64,000 nt of DNA from Dentipellis sp. KUC8613 (lineage: Eukaryota; Basidiomycota; Agaricomycetes; Russulales; Hericiaceae). Below, in pieces: positions 20,345 through 32,122 of this stretch. The stretch's first letter is position 1. The number at the start of each line of letters is the position of its first letter. Location: contig NSJX01000018.1 of NCBI GenBank assembly GCA_002286715.1, positions 124,001 through 188,000 on the forward strand, read 5' to 3'. Under the pieces are notes generated by a model, which worked only from the letters and a program-made list of their open reading frames with translations, did not search any database and had not been told where the DNA came from. The position numbers were made by a program, and so were the translations under genes.

Positions 20345-23087
20345 ATGGCCGATTCATTTCAGCTCGTCATTGACGATACCTCCCCTGTCCTCTCCTACTA
20401 TCCCTTTTCGGATACCTTCGGCGTCCCGGACCTCCAGGCCGGGTGGAACCCGTATTACACTCGCTCTGGCTTCGTTTCGTCCCCCGGCCAGCTCGGCGCT
20501 GGTGACTCCCAGCACATCACCTCCCTCGACGGCGCCGCCTTCGTCTTGCAGTGGTTCGGTGAGTCCTTCAGTTTTTTTGCAGACGAGTGTGAGCTGGACA
20601 ACAAACGCAGGGTCTGCCGTGGAATTGTACGGCAATGTCACCGGCTCCGCATCATACGACCTTGTCCTCGATGGACAGACGAACCGCTCTATCACCACCT
20701 TCTCGTCCGACCCGACGCTCCTCGCCGCGTACCAGAATCTCCCCGCCGCGAATCACACTCTTTCGCTCATAGTGCACAATCCGAGCAACTCAACATCTGC
20801 ACTGATTGTGATAGACGAGGCTGTCGTCACTGTCAACACTGCATTGCCCAAGTAAGCCTCATGATTTCCATCCGCTGTTCCATGCCTCGTGGGCCGTCGC
20901 GCACGGAAGCTGATCCCACCTGCCAGTGTGACATTCTCGGCTACGGTCATAGACAACACGGAAATCGCGTTCAAGGGCAAGTGGTCGTTCGAGCAGGACC
21001 CCGCGGTGTCGCCCGGCGACAGCACATTCCATGCGTCGAACAATGCCGGCGACCAGGCCTTTTTCAGCTTCAATGGTGCGTCCTTCCTCTTCCGTGCGTC
21101 TGTGGCAGCACCTTCTAACTTCGGCTCGTGGTCATCTCACGGTGCACTTAGGCACTGCCGTCGCCGTCAGCGGTATCCGGGATATCCACGCAGGACACTA
21201 CTCCGTAACACTCGATAATGAAACTGTCCAGTTCGACGCCCAGGCATCATGGAGGGAGCTCGCGACACTTTTTTACAGCACGGGACTCGACCCTGACGTG
21301 ACGCATCACATAACCATCATCAATAACGAGGACCGGTTACTCACAATTGGCTCGGCCAATGTCACCTCAGTCTCAGGCCAATATCCGTAAGCTTTTCCTT
21401 ATTCCGTCCTGGGCGCCAGCGCTTCCACAACCTTGTCGCGCACAAAAGCATCTGCTGACTCCCATGTTTCAACTCTGCTTCTAGCATGACCTCGTCTGCT
21501 ACATCTTCAGGCCTTCACGGCGGCACAATTGCGGCCGTGGTCATCGCTGCGGTTCTGGGGTGCCTGGTTACCTGCCTCCTCTTTTTCTGTGTATGGCGCC
21601 GACGCCGACGGCTCGCGGTACTGCGCCGTCGGCGCATGCTCTCTCCCCCACGCAAGACAGACGACACTGGCGGCGTTCTCGACATCGCACCAGGAGCGGA
21701 CACAGCAGAAGACGAAGACGACAGAGGGGACAGCAAGAGCAAGGTGTACACGAAGGAGGGTAGCATCAGTTTCACCCTCGACCTTCCGATCCAGACGCGG
21801 GCGTCGCGCACGTCTTCTCAGCGCACAAAATCAGACAACGGCATTCAGATACTGCCGCGTAGTCCGACGGTATCCCTCGTGCGTCCCCAAGCGTCACACC
21901 ATCGCGACTCTAGCCGTGGCGCGCTTCTGCTCGATGTGCCGTCTGATTCTACACCGTACCTGGACGTAGAGGAGCAGAGTCCATTCCACGTATCATTCCA
22001 CATGCGGAGCAGGGAGGGGAGCGGGTTTTTCCGCCGCGCTTCCGGGCAGGAACATAGCAATGGCAGCGGGAATGGGACCAGGCAGCCGCACGATGAGGAA
22101 GGCTTGCAGTTGACACCCGTGACTTCACAGCCCCCGCCCCGCGTCAACGTCATTTCGAGCAGCCCCCACCCGCGGGCCGGCGAGGGCGGCGACGAGGGTC
22201 GGGAAGTGCGATACTCTTTCCTCGACATTTCGTCGCCAGAGCTGTCGCTGCAAGAGGCTCCGTCGGTCGCGAATCACTCTTCCTCTTCGTCCTCTGCGTC
22301 CCCTCGAAGTCATGCAAACCGGCTTAGCGGCGAGAGTGAAAGGCGCCGCCTCTCACTGGTGTCAGCATTTAACTACCATCACAGCGCGCCTGCGTTCATG
22401 GCACTCTCTCCGCCCTTGCCACCGCTCCCACCTATCCCTAATATGCCTCCAAGATCCGCTTCAATGCTTGGTCAAATCTCTTCCATCCGCCCCCTCCCGC
22501 GTATCCCGCAGGCGTCAATATCTGAAGCCGAACCCGCACGACCACAGTCCTCTCCCTCACCTCCGCTCTTTCCCCCTGCACTCACATTGCAGACCCATCT
22601 GCCTGCCTCAGGTTCACACCCACTGACTTCCACCTCGACACCTGCCTCAGGGCCTGGCCCGCATGCAAATATATTCCTTCAGACACCGTCTGCCGCTGCC
22701 GCGCACGCGACTGCGGCCTCGCCCACAGACAGCATCCCTGTCACAGTCTCGGACATTCACTTCCGGCATAGTTCCGAGGGTACTGATGATGACAACCGCC
22801 GCGCAAGCGACCTGCCACCACACCCGCCGCTTCCGGCGCGCGGGTATGCGTCGCCGTTCATCATGCAGAAACTGCTCGGATCGCAGCCTGTGCTTGGCTC
22901 GCCCGGCCTGCCGGGCGGGGTGCCTTTCGAACCTTTGAGAAGGCAGGCGAGCCCCCGGCCTGGACCGAGCTCCAGGCCGGAAACAGACTCGAGGAGAGGT
23001 GACGAATTCGAAGAGGAACCGCCCACGCCAGAAGGCCCCACATTTGCACCGGGACCGTCAACAGTGCGGCCGTTCTGGCGGTCATAA
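20345..23087 (+). CDS. Single-pass membrane glycoprotein with long cytoplasmic tail
   Basis: Five exons. The ectodomain begins FQLVIDDTSPVLSYYPF, and two similar beta-rich modules follow, each with SSPGQLGAG/SPGDSTFHAS and a F-x-W/F-x-G element, plus several N-glycosylation sequons (YGNVTGS, AANHTLS, SNSTSA, SANVTSV). After a short Ser/Thr linker comes one transmembrane helix (IAAVVIAAVLGCLVTCLLFF) with a basic stop-transfer VWRRRRRLAVLRRRR. The tail of about 480 residues is Pro/Ser-rich with no catalytic domain. No cleavable signal peptide is visible at the N-terminus, so the helix may act as a signal-anchor or an upstream exon is missing. Proteins of this layout are common in Agaricomycetes and uncharacterised; a surface sensor or adhesin role is only a guess. 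Introns follow QWFG, TALPN, FSFNG and GQYP. Confidence 0.82.
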
Positions 23088-23777
23088 CGCGAATAGGCGA
23101 CGATGCTCATGAAATTACGAACGCGACGATCTCGATGGACCAGATTGCTTGCTTTGTTATGGACAGTGACGTTCGCGCGCTGCAGTGGGATGGATGGTTT
23201 TCTGTTATACATGTACAGTTGACTTATCCTTGTTTAGCCGTCTGGGTACCTTACTTCGCTACTGGATCTTACTGTTGTTGTTGCTGTTGTTGTCTGTATT
23301 AACCTAGCTTGTTGTTCTCCTTCGCATTGCATTCACCCCCCACCTGCCCACTTACCCAGTCACCACCTACCCATCCCACCCCACCCCATCCCGTCCCCCC
23401 ACTCTCCCTCACGCATCTAATTGGTTCTGCATGCCATTTGATCTCCTCATTCACACCGTCTGCGCTGACCGACTACGCGCCTACATACCTGTGGTGCATC
23501 GATACCCGCTGCCGTGTCTCTGTTCGCGCTTCGCTCCCGCCTGCCGTGTACACTATAATTTGGAGCAACGAAGCGGGGCTCTTCATTCCTTTCCGAATCT
23601 CAGGTCGCACGCTCACATCCACACGAGCTCGGCCTACCATTCCCCAGGGTATATTTGGGTCTATGCCAGTTTAACGTTATAAACGTGTCCAACCGAGATC
23701 CTGCCTCAAGATGCAGAAGCAAGAAGCCTTCCGGCATTCTTTCTTCTGTCCACCAACCCCTCGCACACACACAAACT
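23088..23777. other. Convergent intergenic region with simple-sequence tracts
   Basis: Region between the ends of two convergent genes. It contains a TTG/CTG trinucleotide run at about 23272-23297 and a C-rich polypyrimidine tract at about 23335-23410. Open frames here follow the C-rich tract and show no domain. Confidence 0.6.
23272..23297. repeat. TTG-rich trinucleotide microsatellite
   Basis: Imperfect TTG repeat interrupted by CTG units in the spacer after the membrane-glycoprotein gene. Confidence 0.6.
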
Positions 23778-26700
23778 TTACGTCGTCTCACGCCGGAGCC
23801 CAAAGCTTACGAACCGCCTAAAGTCCGAGAACACCTCACGCTTCGGTGCTGGGGTCTCCCCACGAGGCGGCGTGTCCGAGCCTGTCGGCGTGCCGCTGTG
23901 CGGCGGTGACGTGAGGGCCGCGAAGATGCCCTCGCCCGGGCCTCCGCCGCCAGGCAGCAGTCCAGGAAGATTGATGCGACTGCCATTGGGGCTCGCGAGA
24001 TTCCCCGCTTGTGCGGCGAGGGACGGGTCCATGTCGAGTGCGGTGAGGAAGGAGGTCTGCTCAAGTTCGGGCTTTGTGCTCGTGAGCGTCACGAAGAGGT
24101 CGAGGAGATCATTCTGCTCCGCGCGCTGCGTGCCCTTCAGATCGAGGATCTGTGTTAGGGAAGGAAAGTGAAAGGAACAAAGGAGGAATGCGGAGCGTGA
24201 GCGGAGTCAGAAGTGATGTGGTCGTCAGGCGAGAGGCACTTGCCTTCTGGAAGTTGGAGAACGACGCATCGCCGATAAGAAGCGTGTAATTGAGGATAAA
24301 GCCCTCTGCTGGGTCCTGGTGGGCATGTCGGTGAGCAACAAATGCTATCATCTGATGGATAGAAGGCGCATGTGCGGACCTGTGGCGTTACGATGACCTT
24401 GAGGAGCGCTTCCAAGCGCTGCGTGCTCTTTGTGATGCTGCGCGAGTACCTGGAATCAACGTGCGAATGGCTTAGTACTTCCGGACACTATAGCACGTCA
24501 GGATAGGACACCTACCCGGATGTCGCTAGACCCTCTCCTGGGAGCTTTAGCAGACACGCTTTGAGCTCTGACAGATCAATGAGGAGCTGCCAGAGATATA
24601 CTCGCGTCAACGCCGCGCGCGCTACCTGCAATCGATAGCAGACCCACCTGCTCCGCACCGTTCTCTTTTAGCGGACGGCTCCTGACTAAAGCGTTCGTGA
24701 AGCGCGCAATTATGAGGCTACAGGACACGAGGGTGGTGGCTCAGCATTCCGTCACATAGAAGAGAGCAGAGCATACCTGGCAGCTTTGTCAAAGAAATTC
24801 CGCAGGTACTTCTTTCCCTCAACTAGCGGACGCACTGTCTCGGCAACACTCTCAAGCGCACGCACAAGGTCGCCTACGAATGGCGAAGGTCCAGACACTT
24901 GGTTATGCGTCGTCCAAGATGTACGCGACAGCACTGTCAGTGCGGATTCGCAGGCATTCTCGAGTTCGCGAAGGAGTATCACAATCGCCGCTGACGCGAC
25001 GCTACCCGAAAGCAGGCATATGAGCGACTGCATCTAGCATGGCGCTGTAGTGAAATGAAAGGAGACCGTACCTGATGAACAAATCGCATTCGGCCTGCAC
25101 TGAGATCTTCTCCTTGAATTCCTCTGCGACGCGCCCGCGGACTTTCTCTTCCAGCTAAGGGCGGTGAATGTCCAGACAATGGTACAGTAATGATAGATTG
25201 CCGTACCTCCTGAGCCGTGGTTTGACAGTAGTCTGCTGTGTTAATGATGAGACACGCATTCTTGACTTCGTTGAGGTCTATCTTAGTCTCCATCGATCGT
25301 CGGCTTGCATAGGCCGGCCTTTTGCGACAGCCTCAGTCCCCAGATGCCAGAGATTATCCTTGCTTCGCTCACCGTTTCAAACTAGACGCCATCACTTCCT
25401 CTGCAATATAATCTTGAGCAATTGTCAGCCCACTTCAGCGAGAGACATACCAGCGTACACCCGCAGCCATTTTTTAAACACTTCCAGTAAATCAAATAAC
25501 GGCTTTCCGGTTGACAGCATGGAGCAGCCGTCTAAGGTCTGCCCATAGAAATAGAACAACTCCGTTGATGAAGGAAGGACGGTGGGTGGCGGCGCGTCGT
25601 TGTCCTCGGAGACCGTGCGACTGTGCGCCGTGTCCAATGAAGCCCGGGGTTTGGCTCCACGGTGCGGCGCGAGCATGTCTGCAATTGTCCTGGACACGAC
25701 ACGGTCGGTTCCCTGCCTCAAACACAGTGACATCGTGGACGTACTTATCCTGAGCTTCAACGTAGACCCCCATATGTGGATCGAAGGAGGAGCTGATAGA
25801 CTGTGTCGGTCTCGACGGCGTTGGCGATGTGGCTTGCAAAATCTCTTGCAACTGCAAACTTGAAACATAAGACAAGTTCTGGATTGGAAGTAGCAGCTCC
25901 TACCGATGTGCCGAACTTCTTGGCCATGGACAACTCAAAGTCTTTCGTCTGTTGCAAACAGTCCAGGAGAACTGTGACGGTGAGGTCTTTCCCACTCCTC
26001 GATAGTAACGCTGTCATGTCGCCTCTGCGATGCGCAACGACATGAGTTCTGAGGTAAGGCGACGTTCAAAGTCCATGACACACCTCGTAACATCAACGAA
26101 GCCGCCCACTAGCCACCATCCGACCTGCCATTCTGGCAAAAACGCACGCCCAAGCCCGCCTTCATGTGTACTCAGAACACGCCTGAACCATGCAAATCGC
26201 CGAGATATATTGTCCAGTTGACCAGCCTCGTCCGTCAGCCGGAAGATGCGGCGGTACTCGGCGAGTAACAGTGCGGTGTAACGTGATGTGAGTGCGACTC
26301 GGACGTCGGCACCTAGCACGTCAGCGGCTGCACTTGCAGCCGTGATAGTGGCTGGTTTAGGCGAGCTTGGTTGTTGGAGGTAGCTGGATAAAGCAGGTCA
26401 ATTTCACTGTCGACCAGAAGGTACGGCGAGATGCTCACTAGCTGTCGAAATCAGCTTCGATCATAGTACGGATTTCGCCCTGGATCTCTTGGATGCGTTT
26501 CCAGAGCTGCGCTATCCGCGGAACAGATGTGTATGGCTTAAAGCTAGCAGATATTTGCTTCACAGCCTGGGAAGAGCAACAGTCATGAGCATGTCTCGCC
26601 TGTGGGTCCGGGAAGGCGTTCTTACTGCTAGGCTCTGTGTAATGTCCACATATCGCCTCTCTTTGACGAAGTCTTCCAGTTGAGAAAGAGAGTTGACTAA

Positions 26701-27305
26701 TGCCTGATCAACAATGGAACTCTTGACTCGACGAATATGAACTTACCAAGCATCTGAAGCCGCTTGAGAGTGGTCATACTGAGAATGAGGTTCTTCTTCG
26801 CGAGGTCAAGCACCTGTATATCCTGGGTGATGTTGCGGACGATGGCCTCTGACTCTGTTGCTTTCTCTCGGATTAACGACATTTGTCCGAGGAGATCCTG
26901 TTTTGAATCCCATTGTCCGAATGTCTTCTTGGTGAGTGAAAGGCATTAAGACCTACAGATATCATTTCTTGGATAATTTGCATCTTGTTAGGGTCCTGCT
27001 GTTGCCTAAGCTCCTCGTGCAGCGCATTGAGTTCATCTTGTAGGTCGCGCTCGTCTTGGGCGATCTGCGCCTGCACGTCATCTAGCTGCCCTAAGGACGC
27101 TTCTGCAGTGCCCAGTCAGACGAGTTGCACACGTAGTTGGGCGAACCGTACCGTCAGGAAAGTAGCCATTAAGCACTTCGACTGAATTGAAGTCGCCGGA
27201 GAGACTGTCAAGGGGATCGAGCTCTGGGCCGGGATGCAGCTCAAGGACGCGTTGTATAGAGACAATGAGTTCGTGGGGAAGTTCCTCTGTGGTTGGCCTG
27301 TACAT
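23778..27305 (-). CDS. VPS53: GARP/EARP complex subunit Vps53
   Basis: Tethering factor for retrograde vesicles arriving at the trans-Golgi network, working with Vps51, Vps52 and Vps54. The N-terminus carries the Vps53 signature: ELDPLDS...DFNSVEVLNGYFPDE, then SLGQLDDV and long coiled-coil segments (LQDELNALHEELRQQQ). These are followed by IREKATESEAIVRNITQDIQ and LDLAKKNLILSMTTLKRLQM, close to the human order [22 protein letters not shown]. Downstream exons give FDSFYLQQP, RYTALLLAEYRRIFRL and QVGWWLVGGFVDVTR, then helical-bundle exons to a Gly/Pro/Ser-rich C-terminus ending RRFVSFGLRRETT. More than ten introns interrupt it, and I have not fixed every junction between 24100 and 26000. Its start lies 221 bp from the divergent MBIP-like gene, which suggests a shared promoter. 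Confidence 0.9.
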
Positions 27306-27526
27306 TCACTTGTATGCAGTAGGAGGGGGCTGCTCTGTGAGTGGGAAAGCGGACGTCGGGGATGTCAATGACGAGGCGCGTGCGGACCTGTGCAGTGACC
27401 GCGTTAGCATCGTCGACGCTACCTCCTTGTCCTAACCTTAGACTCGTTCTTCAGCTTCAATTCTCAATCATCTCTTGCTCGCCGTCGCCCACAGCGGCTG
27501 CAGACTCTTCGCCATTATCACCAACG

Positions 27527-29189
27527 ATGACAGATGGGCCACCCCCTTCAGACGCAGGGCCTTCCGGCCATGCATCAAATCCGACATTCCCTCTGCCAAA
27601 GGTCTCCAACTTCGTCAATGCAGTCTCCGGCCAGGGCTACCCTTACTACAACTACCAACCAACTTGGGCGAACCCAGCATGGCAGCAAAACGCATATCAG
27701 TACGGCGCACAATACCAGCAACCTTTTTCACAAGGGAAGACATCCCCGACGCTGCAATACCAGTCCTATATTCCTCAGCCGCAAACACCAGCCCTGACGC
27801 CGTCTCAGACCCAGACTCAGCCCATCAAAACGGAGTTGATATCCTTGCCGGAATCGAAACCAAAAACAAGAAGTCCGTCCCCATCCCCAGCTCCACCCGA
27901 ACTTCCGCGCTACTGGGATGCTGTTGTCAAGATTTTTCTCGCCAGTGCAGGATTAACACAGGCCTTGAAGGGGTTCGAGGCCGATATGCTGGTTATGAGT
28001 GCAGAATGGGAGCAGAAGGAGGTGCCATCGGCTCTAGAACAGCTCACGAGGGACCTGTCGGTAGGTGCTCTCATTTGTATCGTTCGGCGTGGTCACTGAT
28101 CTCCTGTGTAGCATTCACTAGACGAAACAGGCGCGTCCAAGGACACTGGACCAGAGAGGCCTTTCGAGGAGCGTAAATTGGACTATATGCACCTCGAAAA
28201 TGGATCGACGCCACGCTCACAGACCTCTGTGCGTGTCCTTTCATTTTATGTCGATTGGCTTGCGCTTATTGCGTTCTTTTACCCTACCAAAAGGTGAACA
28301 AATCTATTTCCCTCTTTCTGGCCAGAAATCGTGCGCGAAACGACGCGTCAAACCGCAACGAATTCCTGACTGCTCGGAAGCGGCGGCGAATTGAGCAGCC
28401 ATCTGATGAAGACGCGACCCCTGCTGGAGAGAGCGCGTCGTGCGCGAGAACAGACGCAAAGACAATCGACCGCGATGTGATGATGAAATTCGACATCGCA
28501 CGGAACGAGGAGGGACCCCTGCGGAGAACAATCAAGACGGAGGATGAAGATACCAAGTCTGGGATCATAGAGAACGGAACGCCGTTACGAGCGGCAGAGA
28601 CGGCAGACAGGGTGACAGCTCAAAGGCATCCTGGCCTCGATCACCGACTGCGAAATATCGAGACGCACGTTGCGATCAGATATGGTGCGTTATTCAAGTT
28701 CCCCACCGCTTCAGGACGACACCTGATCTGGGCCGAACAGTCCCTTCGCCTCCAGTATCACTCGTCCATCGCATCAAATTTATTGAGGATCACATAGTGA
28801 ATTTAGAGCGAGAATATCCTCCGTGGGCGGCCCTACATTTCAATCAACCTCGTCGTGGCGTAAGGACCACTTCCTCACTTACATATCAATGTTTACATTT
28901 TCTTCAACAGTGGCCTCCGCCCCCTCGTCCTACCCCGATCATTGTGCCGTCCCACCTCACATCTACCACCGCTCCACCAGCCACTCAGTCGGTGGACGAT
29001 CACGCCGAATCGTCATCTTCCGTATCACCTTCCCCTGCGGGCGCGGAGGTCTCAACGTCGGGCAACGCTGTCACCGATGCCAAGGGCAGGGCTCGACAGA
29101 CAAAGTCCAGTCTACATCGGGCCGTCATGGAGCGGCTAGAGGTACAGCGCGCGATGAGTGATCTTCGAGGAGAGAACGTTAATAGCTAG
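27527..29189 (+). CDS. MBIP-like nuclear protein (MAP3K12-binding inhibitory protein family)
   Basis: Five exons. The N-terminus is Pro/Gln/Tyr-rich (YPYYNYQPTWANPAWQQNAY) and probably disordered. It is followed by a helical segment (RYWDAVVKIFLASAGLTQALK), then DYMHLENGS, an acidic/basic linker with NLS-like RKRRRIEQ, and the conserved block HRLRNIETHVAIRYVPSPPV joined to SLVHRIKFIEDHIVNLEREY and PPWAALHFNQPRRGWPPP. A pair of short coiled coils (RLRNIETHL.../R-KF-EDHI-LE) is the hallmark of metazoan MBIP, a subunit of the ATAC acetyltransferase complex. Fungal proteins with the same block are annotated as MBIP-like, but their role is unproven. Introns follow TRDLS, TPRSQTS, AIRY and QPRRG. 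It is divergent from VPS53. Confidence 0.6.
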
Positions 29190-29464
29190 CACGGCCTCGC
29201 ACAAGTTTCGAATCTACATACGACAAGATTATGAAGTCTTACAACCTCAAGAGAATCTGGCGGTAACTTCTATTTGTCGTCCCATCTTTTCAAACAGTTC
29301 AAGCAGGGCCTTCAATGTGATTGCAGCATTGAGGTAAGGTCCACCTTACCTTCAGGTATCTTCACCTTCTGGCAACACTAGTTTGGAGTAAAGGAGCCTC
29401 CCCATCCGTCCATCTTTATTGTGTTAAGTCCATAAATGATAAAGTGACGGCTCGTGAAGACATT

Positions 29465-31258
29465 TCATATCCAGAACATGCTTAACTCCTCCCCGCACCC
29501 CTCATCTTCGTATTCCTCATCACAAATTCCCCTGTCATCCTCCAGATCCGTGTCCGACCCTGCGTCCACCTCCGTGCCCTCATCATCGCACTTCACACCC
29601 TCTTCATCTCCATCCCAAGATACCGACTTCACTGCGCGTTTCAGCCGCTGCACCTGCTCCCAATCGCCTGTACATCGCTCCACCCCGACTTCTGCTAGGC
29701 CAATCCCGCACGACTTGCGCACCTCTAGACATCGCAACAGCACCGCGAACAAATCCTCCTCGCTATCCGACGGCGCAAAGTTGAGACAGAGGCCATTGAG
29801 CTGCAGCGAACGCAAGCCCTCCAGTGGCAACCCCATCTTCCCGCTCTCATCCTCCGGCACTGACAGGCCCTGCAGCACCTCATACCCCCCTGGTCCACAT
29901 AGCCGCAGTTGACCGATCTTCGGCATCAGGTCCAACACTGCCCTCCACTCCGTCGGCTGCAGCGTCTGGCCTTCTGACACATCCAGCGCAAGTACCCGTA
30001 CGCTTTGCAGATCCAATCCCTCGCAGATGGGCTGCACGCACGCGATCGGAGGGAAGGACGCGCGGAGGCAGTTCAGCTCGACGGCAGCGCGAAGTGTGCG
30101 CGCGCCGGCACCGTCGCCATGCACCGCAATGTCGGACATGCTTGCAGATACGGACAGGCGGCGGAGCTCGGCCCCCGTGTGCGACCTGAGCAGCGGGCCG
30201 ACGGTCGTGCGCAGCTCGTCGAGCGACCCCAGGCCCGTGCACGTAAGCTCGAGCGTTGCGGTGGACGGGAAGCGGAGGTTTTGCACGAGGTTCGCGCAGG
30301 CGAGGGGCTTGCCTGCGAGTGTGAGGCGTGTGAGCGCGGGGAGGTGGACGGGATGCGGCGCGGGCTTGGGAGGTGTATCGTCGAGGATTTCAGGGAGAGA
30401 ATCGATGAGGACGAGCGTGTGCAGCTCGGGGCAGCGCGTGAGCACGGTGAGCAACTGCGTGATGGTCGGGAGCATCAAGTCTGGGACGGAGAACACGACA
30501 AGCCGCACTTCGAGGTGTGTGAGGTTGCGCAAGAGCTCGCTGTCCCACGGGAGACGGCAGTTCTCGAGCACAAGACGTCGCAGACACGGGCTCGCAGTCA
30601 ACAGGCGCTCCGGGAGACGCACTGTCTCGTAGAAAAAGCCGATGCGCGCGTCTGCGGCGAGCGCAAGCTCCAGTGACTCCAGTGCTGGTGCGGGCGAGTC
30701 GTGCAGTACATCTGCGAGTCGTTCGATGATGCGCTTGTTCGCACGGATACGCAGCTCGCGTGTGCGTGGCAGATGCTCTAGCGCGAGCAGTACTGCCTGC
30801 AGCACCCGGCTCTTGTGGCGATATCGCCCGAAGTCGTGCCGGATCGTGAGGGGTGCGGTGCGCGCTCGACGTAGGAACTCGGCCGTCGCGGTGGGCATCG
30901 CACACACGCTACTTGCCCAGAGCGCGGGGTCGCGTAGCGCTACCGCGCGCCAGCTGCGGCAGACATGCGAGAGGAGGATCCAGCCGAGTGAGCCAGGAGA
31001 GCCATAGAGAGGTGGGTACGGGCGCGTTCGTGGATATGGCTCCTCGGTGAGGGCGACGAGGTGGAAGATGGAGGAAAGGACTTCAAGAGGGAGGCGCGCG
31101 ATAGGCTGGAGCGCGTTGCGTTGGGTGTGCAGTGCGCACATTATCTGACGGAGGTCAGAGAGCTTGCTCTCGACCTCTTGCAGTTGCAGTGCAGGAGAGG
31201 GTGCGGGGACATAGTATCGAGGCCTTTTTGTTGGTGGCTGCGGTATGAGAGTTTGCAA
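29465..31258 (-). CDS. F-box protein with LRR-like repeats
   Basis: Intronless 597-codon frame. After MQTLIPQPPTKRPRYYV there is a coiled-coil (LQEVESKLSDLRQIMCALHT) leading to the F-box core IARLPLEVLSSIFHLV and GWILLSHVCRSWRAVALRDP-ALWAS, the usual Agaricomycete F-box arrangement. The remainder has leucine-rich segments (LESLELAL, LRRLVLENCRLPW, LTHLEVRL, LHTLVLIDSLPE, LTRLTLAGKPLA, LRSLQLNGLCL) and an acidic C-terminus (DTDLEDDRGICDEEYEDEG). Likely an SCF substrate receptor; its target is unknown. It is only distantly similar to the F-box gene at 12383-14110. A TATA-like sequence lies about 145 bp upstream on this strand. GC content is high, as expected for a long exon here. Confidence 0.87.
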   Translation of the reverse strand: MQTLIPQPPTKRPRYYVPAPSPALQLQEVESKLSDLRQIMCALHTQRNALQPIARLPLEVLSSIFHLVALTEEPYPRTRPYPPLYGSPGSLGWILLSHVCRSWRAVALRDPALWASSVCAMPTATAEFLRRARTAPLTIRHDFGRYRHKSRVLQAVLLALEHLPRTRELRIRANKRIIERLADVLHDSPAPALESLELALAADARIGFFYETVRLPERLLTASPCLRRLVLENCRLPWDSELLRNLTHLEVRLVVFSVPDLMLPTITQLLTVLTRCPELHTLVLIDSLPEILDDTPPKPAPHPVHLPALTRLTLAGKPLACANLVQNLRFPSTATLELTCTGLGSLDELRTTVGPLLRSHTGAELRRLSVSASMSDIAVHGDGAGARTLRAAVELNCLRASFPPIACVQPICEGLDLQSVRVLALDVSEGQTLQPTEWRAVLDLMPKIGQLRLCGPGGYEVLQGLSVPEDESGKMGLPLEGLRSLQLNGLCLNFAPSDSEEDLFAVLLRCLEVRKSCGIGLAEVGVERCTGDWEQVQRLKRAVKSVSWDGDEEGVKCDDEGTEVDAGSDTDLEDDRGICDEEYEDEGCGEELSMFWI

Positions 31259-32122
31259 AGGGGCGGCATAGGGCCAGTGCTGGGGGCTGAGATATCATGT
31301 GAGCATCGGGCTAGTAAAGTTAATATTAGTAACTTGCCTTCCGTGGGCCATGTTTGGGGGAGCAATCATCAAGAAGGACGCTGCAAAGAATACTACGGAG
31401 TAGCTTTATACGTATGTTGAAGAACCATTAGTTGTAGGTCGGCGATACCTTATAGGCATGACATTACACAGGGAGTGCACAGGCGTTGGACAGCAGAGGG
31501 TCAAACGTCCAAGGGGTGGCCCACCTGAATTCTGGGACATTTGAGAGCGTGTAAGTAGGGAAGCAGTATATAGGACCCGCGCATCATCGGCAAACGCCAA
31601 GGGTTAGGACACCGGAATTGGCACCCGTCATCCAGTGCACGCCAGTGGGTTCTGTCCGCGGGCTCCGCCACATGCCTTACCCCTCCCAGGCATCATGCAC
31701 TATTGCATATACCTCACCCGCACGCTCACTATTTCGACAGGGTTGTCGTGCATGTGATGAAAACATGCTGCTATTGCGCTTGAGTGCACTACTACTATAG
31801 ATCCTAGCTTCCGTACACGCGCCTCGACACATTTCAGCCGCCATTGGTATGCACGCATATGCATGGACCAATCCGTCAAGACCATTCTGAAAACCTGATA
31901 GCCACAGACACATACGCAGCGCCTTCACTGTGCACTGAGTCGCGCATCCGACTATGATGAACAGACGGGCGCGTCTCGACTCACCGTGACCTAAGCCCGC
32001 CCGGGATCGGAAGGCACGCGATCTGGGTTATGTCCATTGGGTGGTCCGACTCCGAGGGCGGCAAGAGATCCGTTGGCCTGATCCCGGAGACAAAGGGTAG
32101 ATCTTCTCAGGATCGGGGAGTG
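31259..32122. other. Intergenic, no gene seen
   Basis: Promoter of the F-box gene plus 3' flank of the seven-TM gene. Short frames only; nothing recognisable on either strand. Confidence 0.5.

Noticed and set aside
23309..23682. Plus-strand frames after the membrane-glycoprotein gene
   Set aside because: Driven by a polypyrimidine tract; no domain and no upstream start context.
29824..30676. Plus-strand frames of 120-220 codons opposite the large F-box gene
   Set aside because: Antisense shadows of a GC-rich single exon; the minus strand encodes a recognisable F-box protein.
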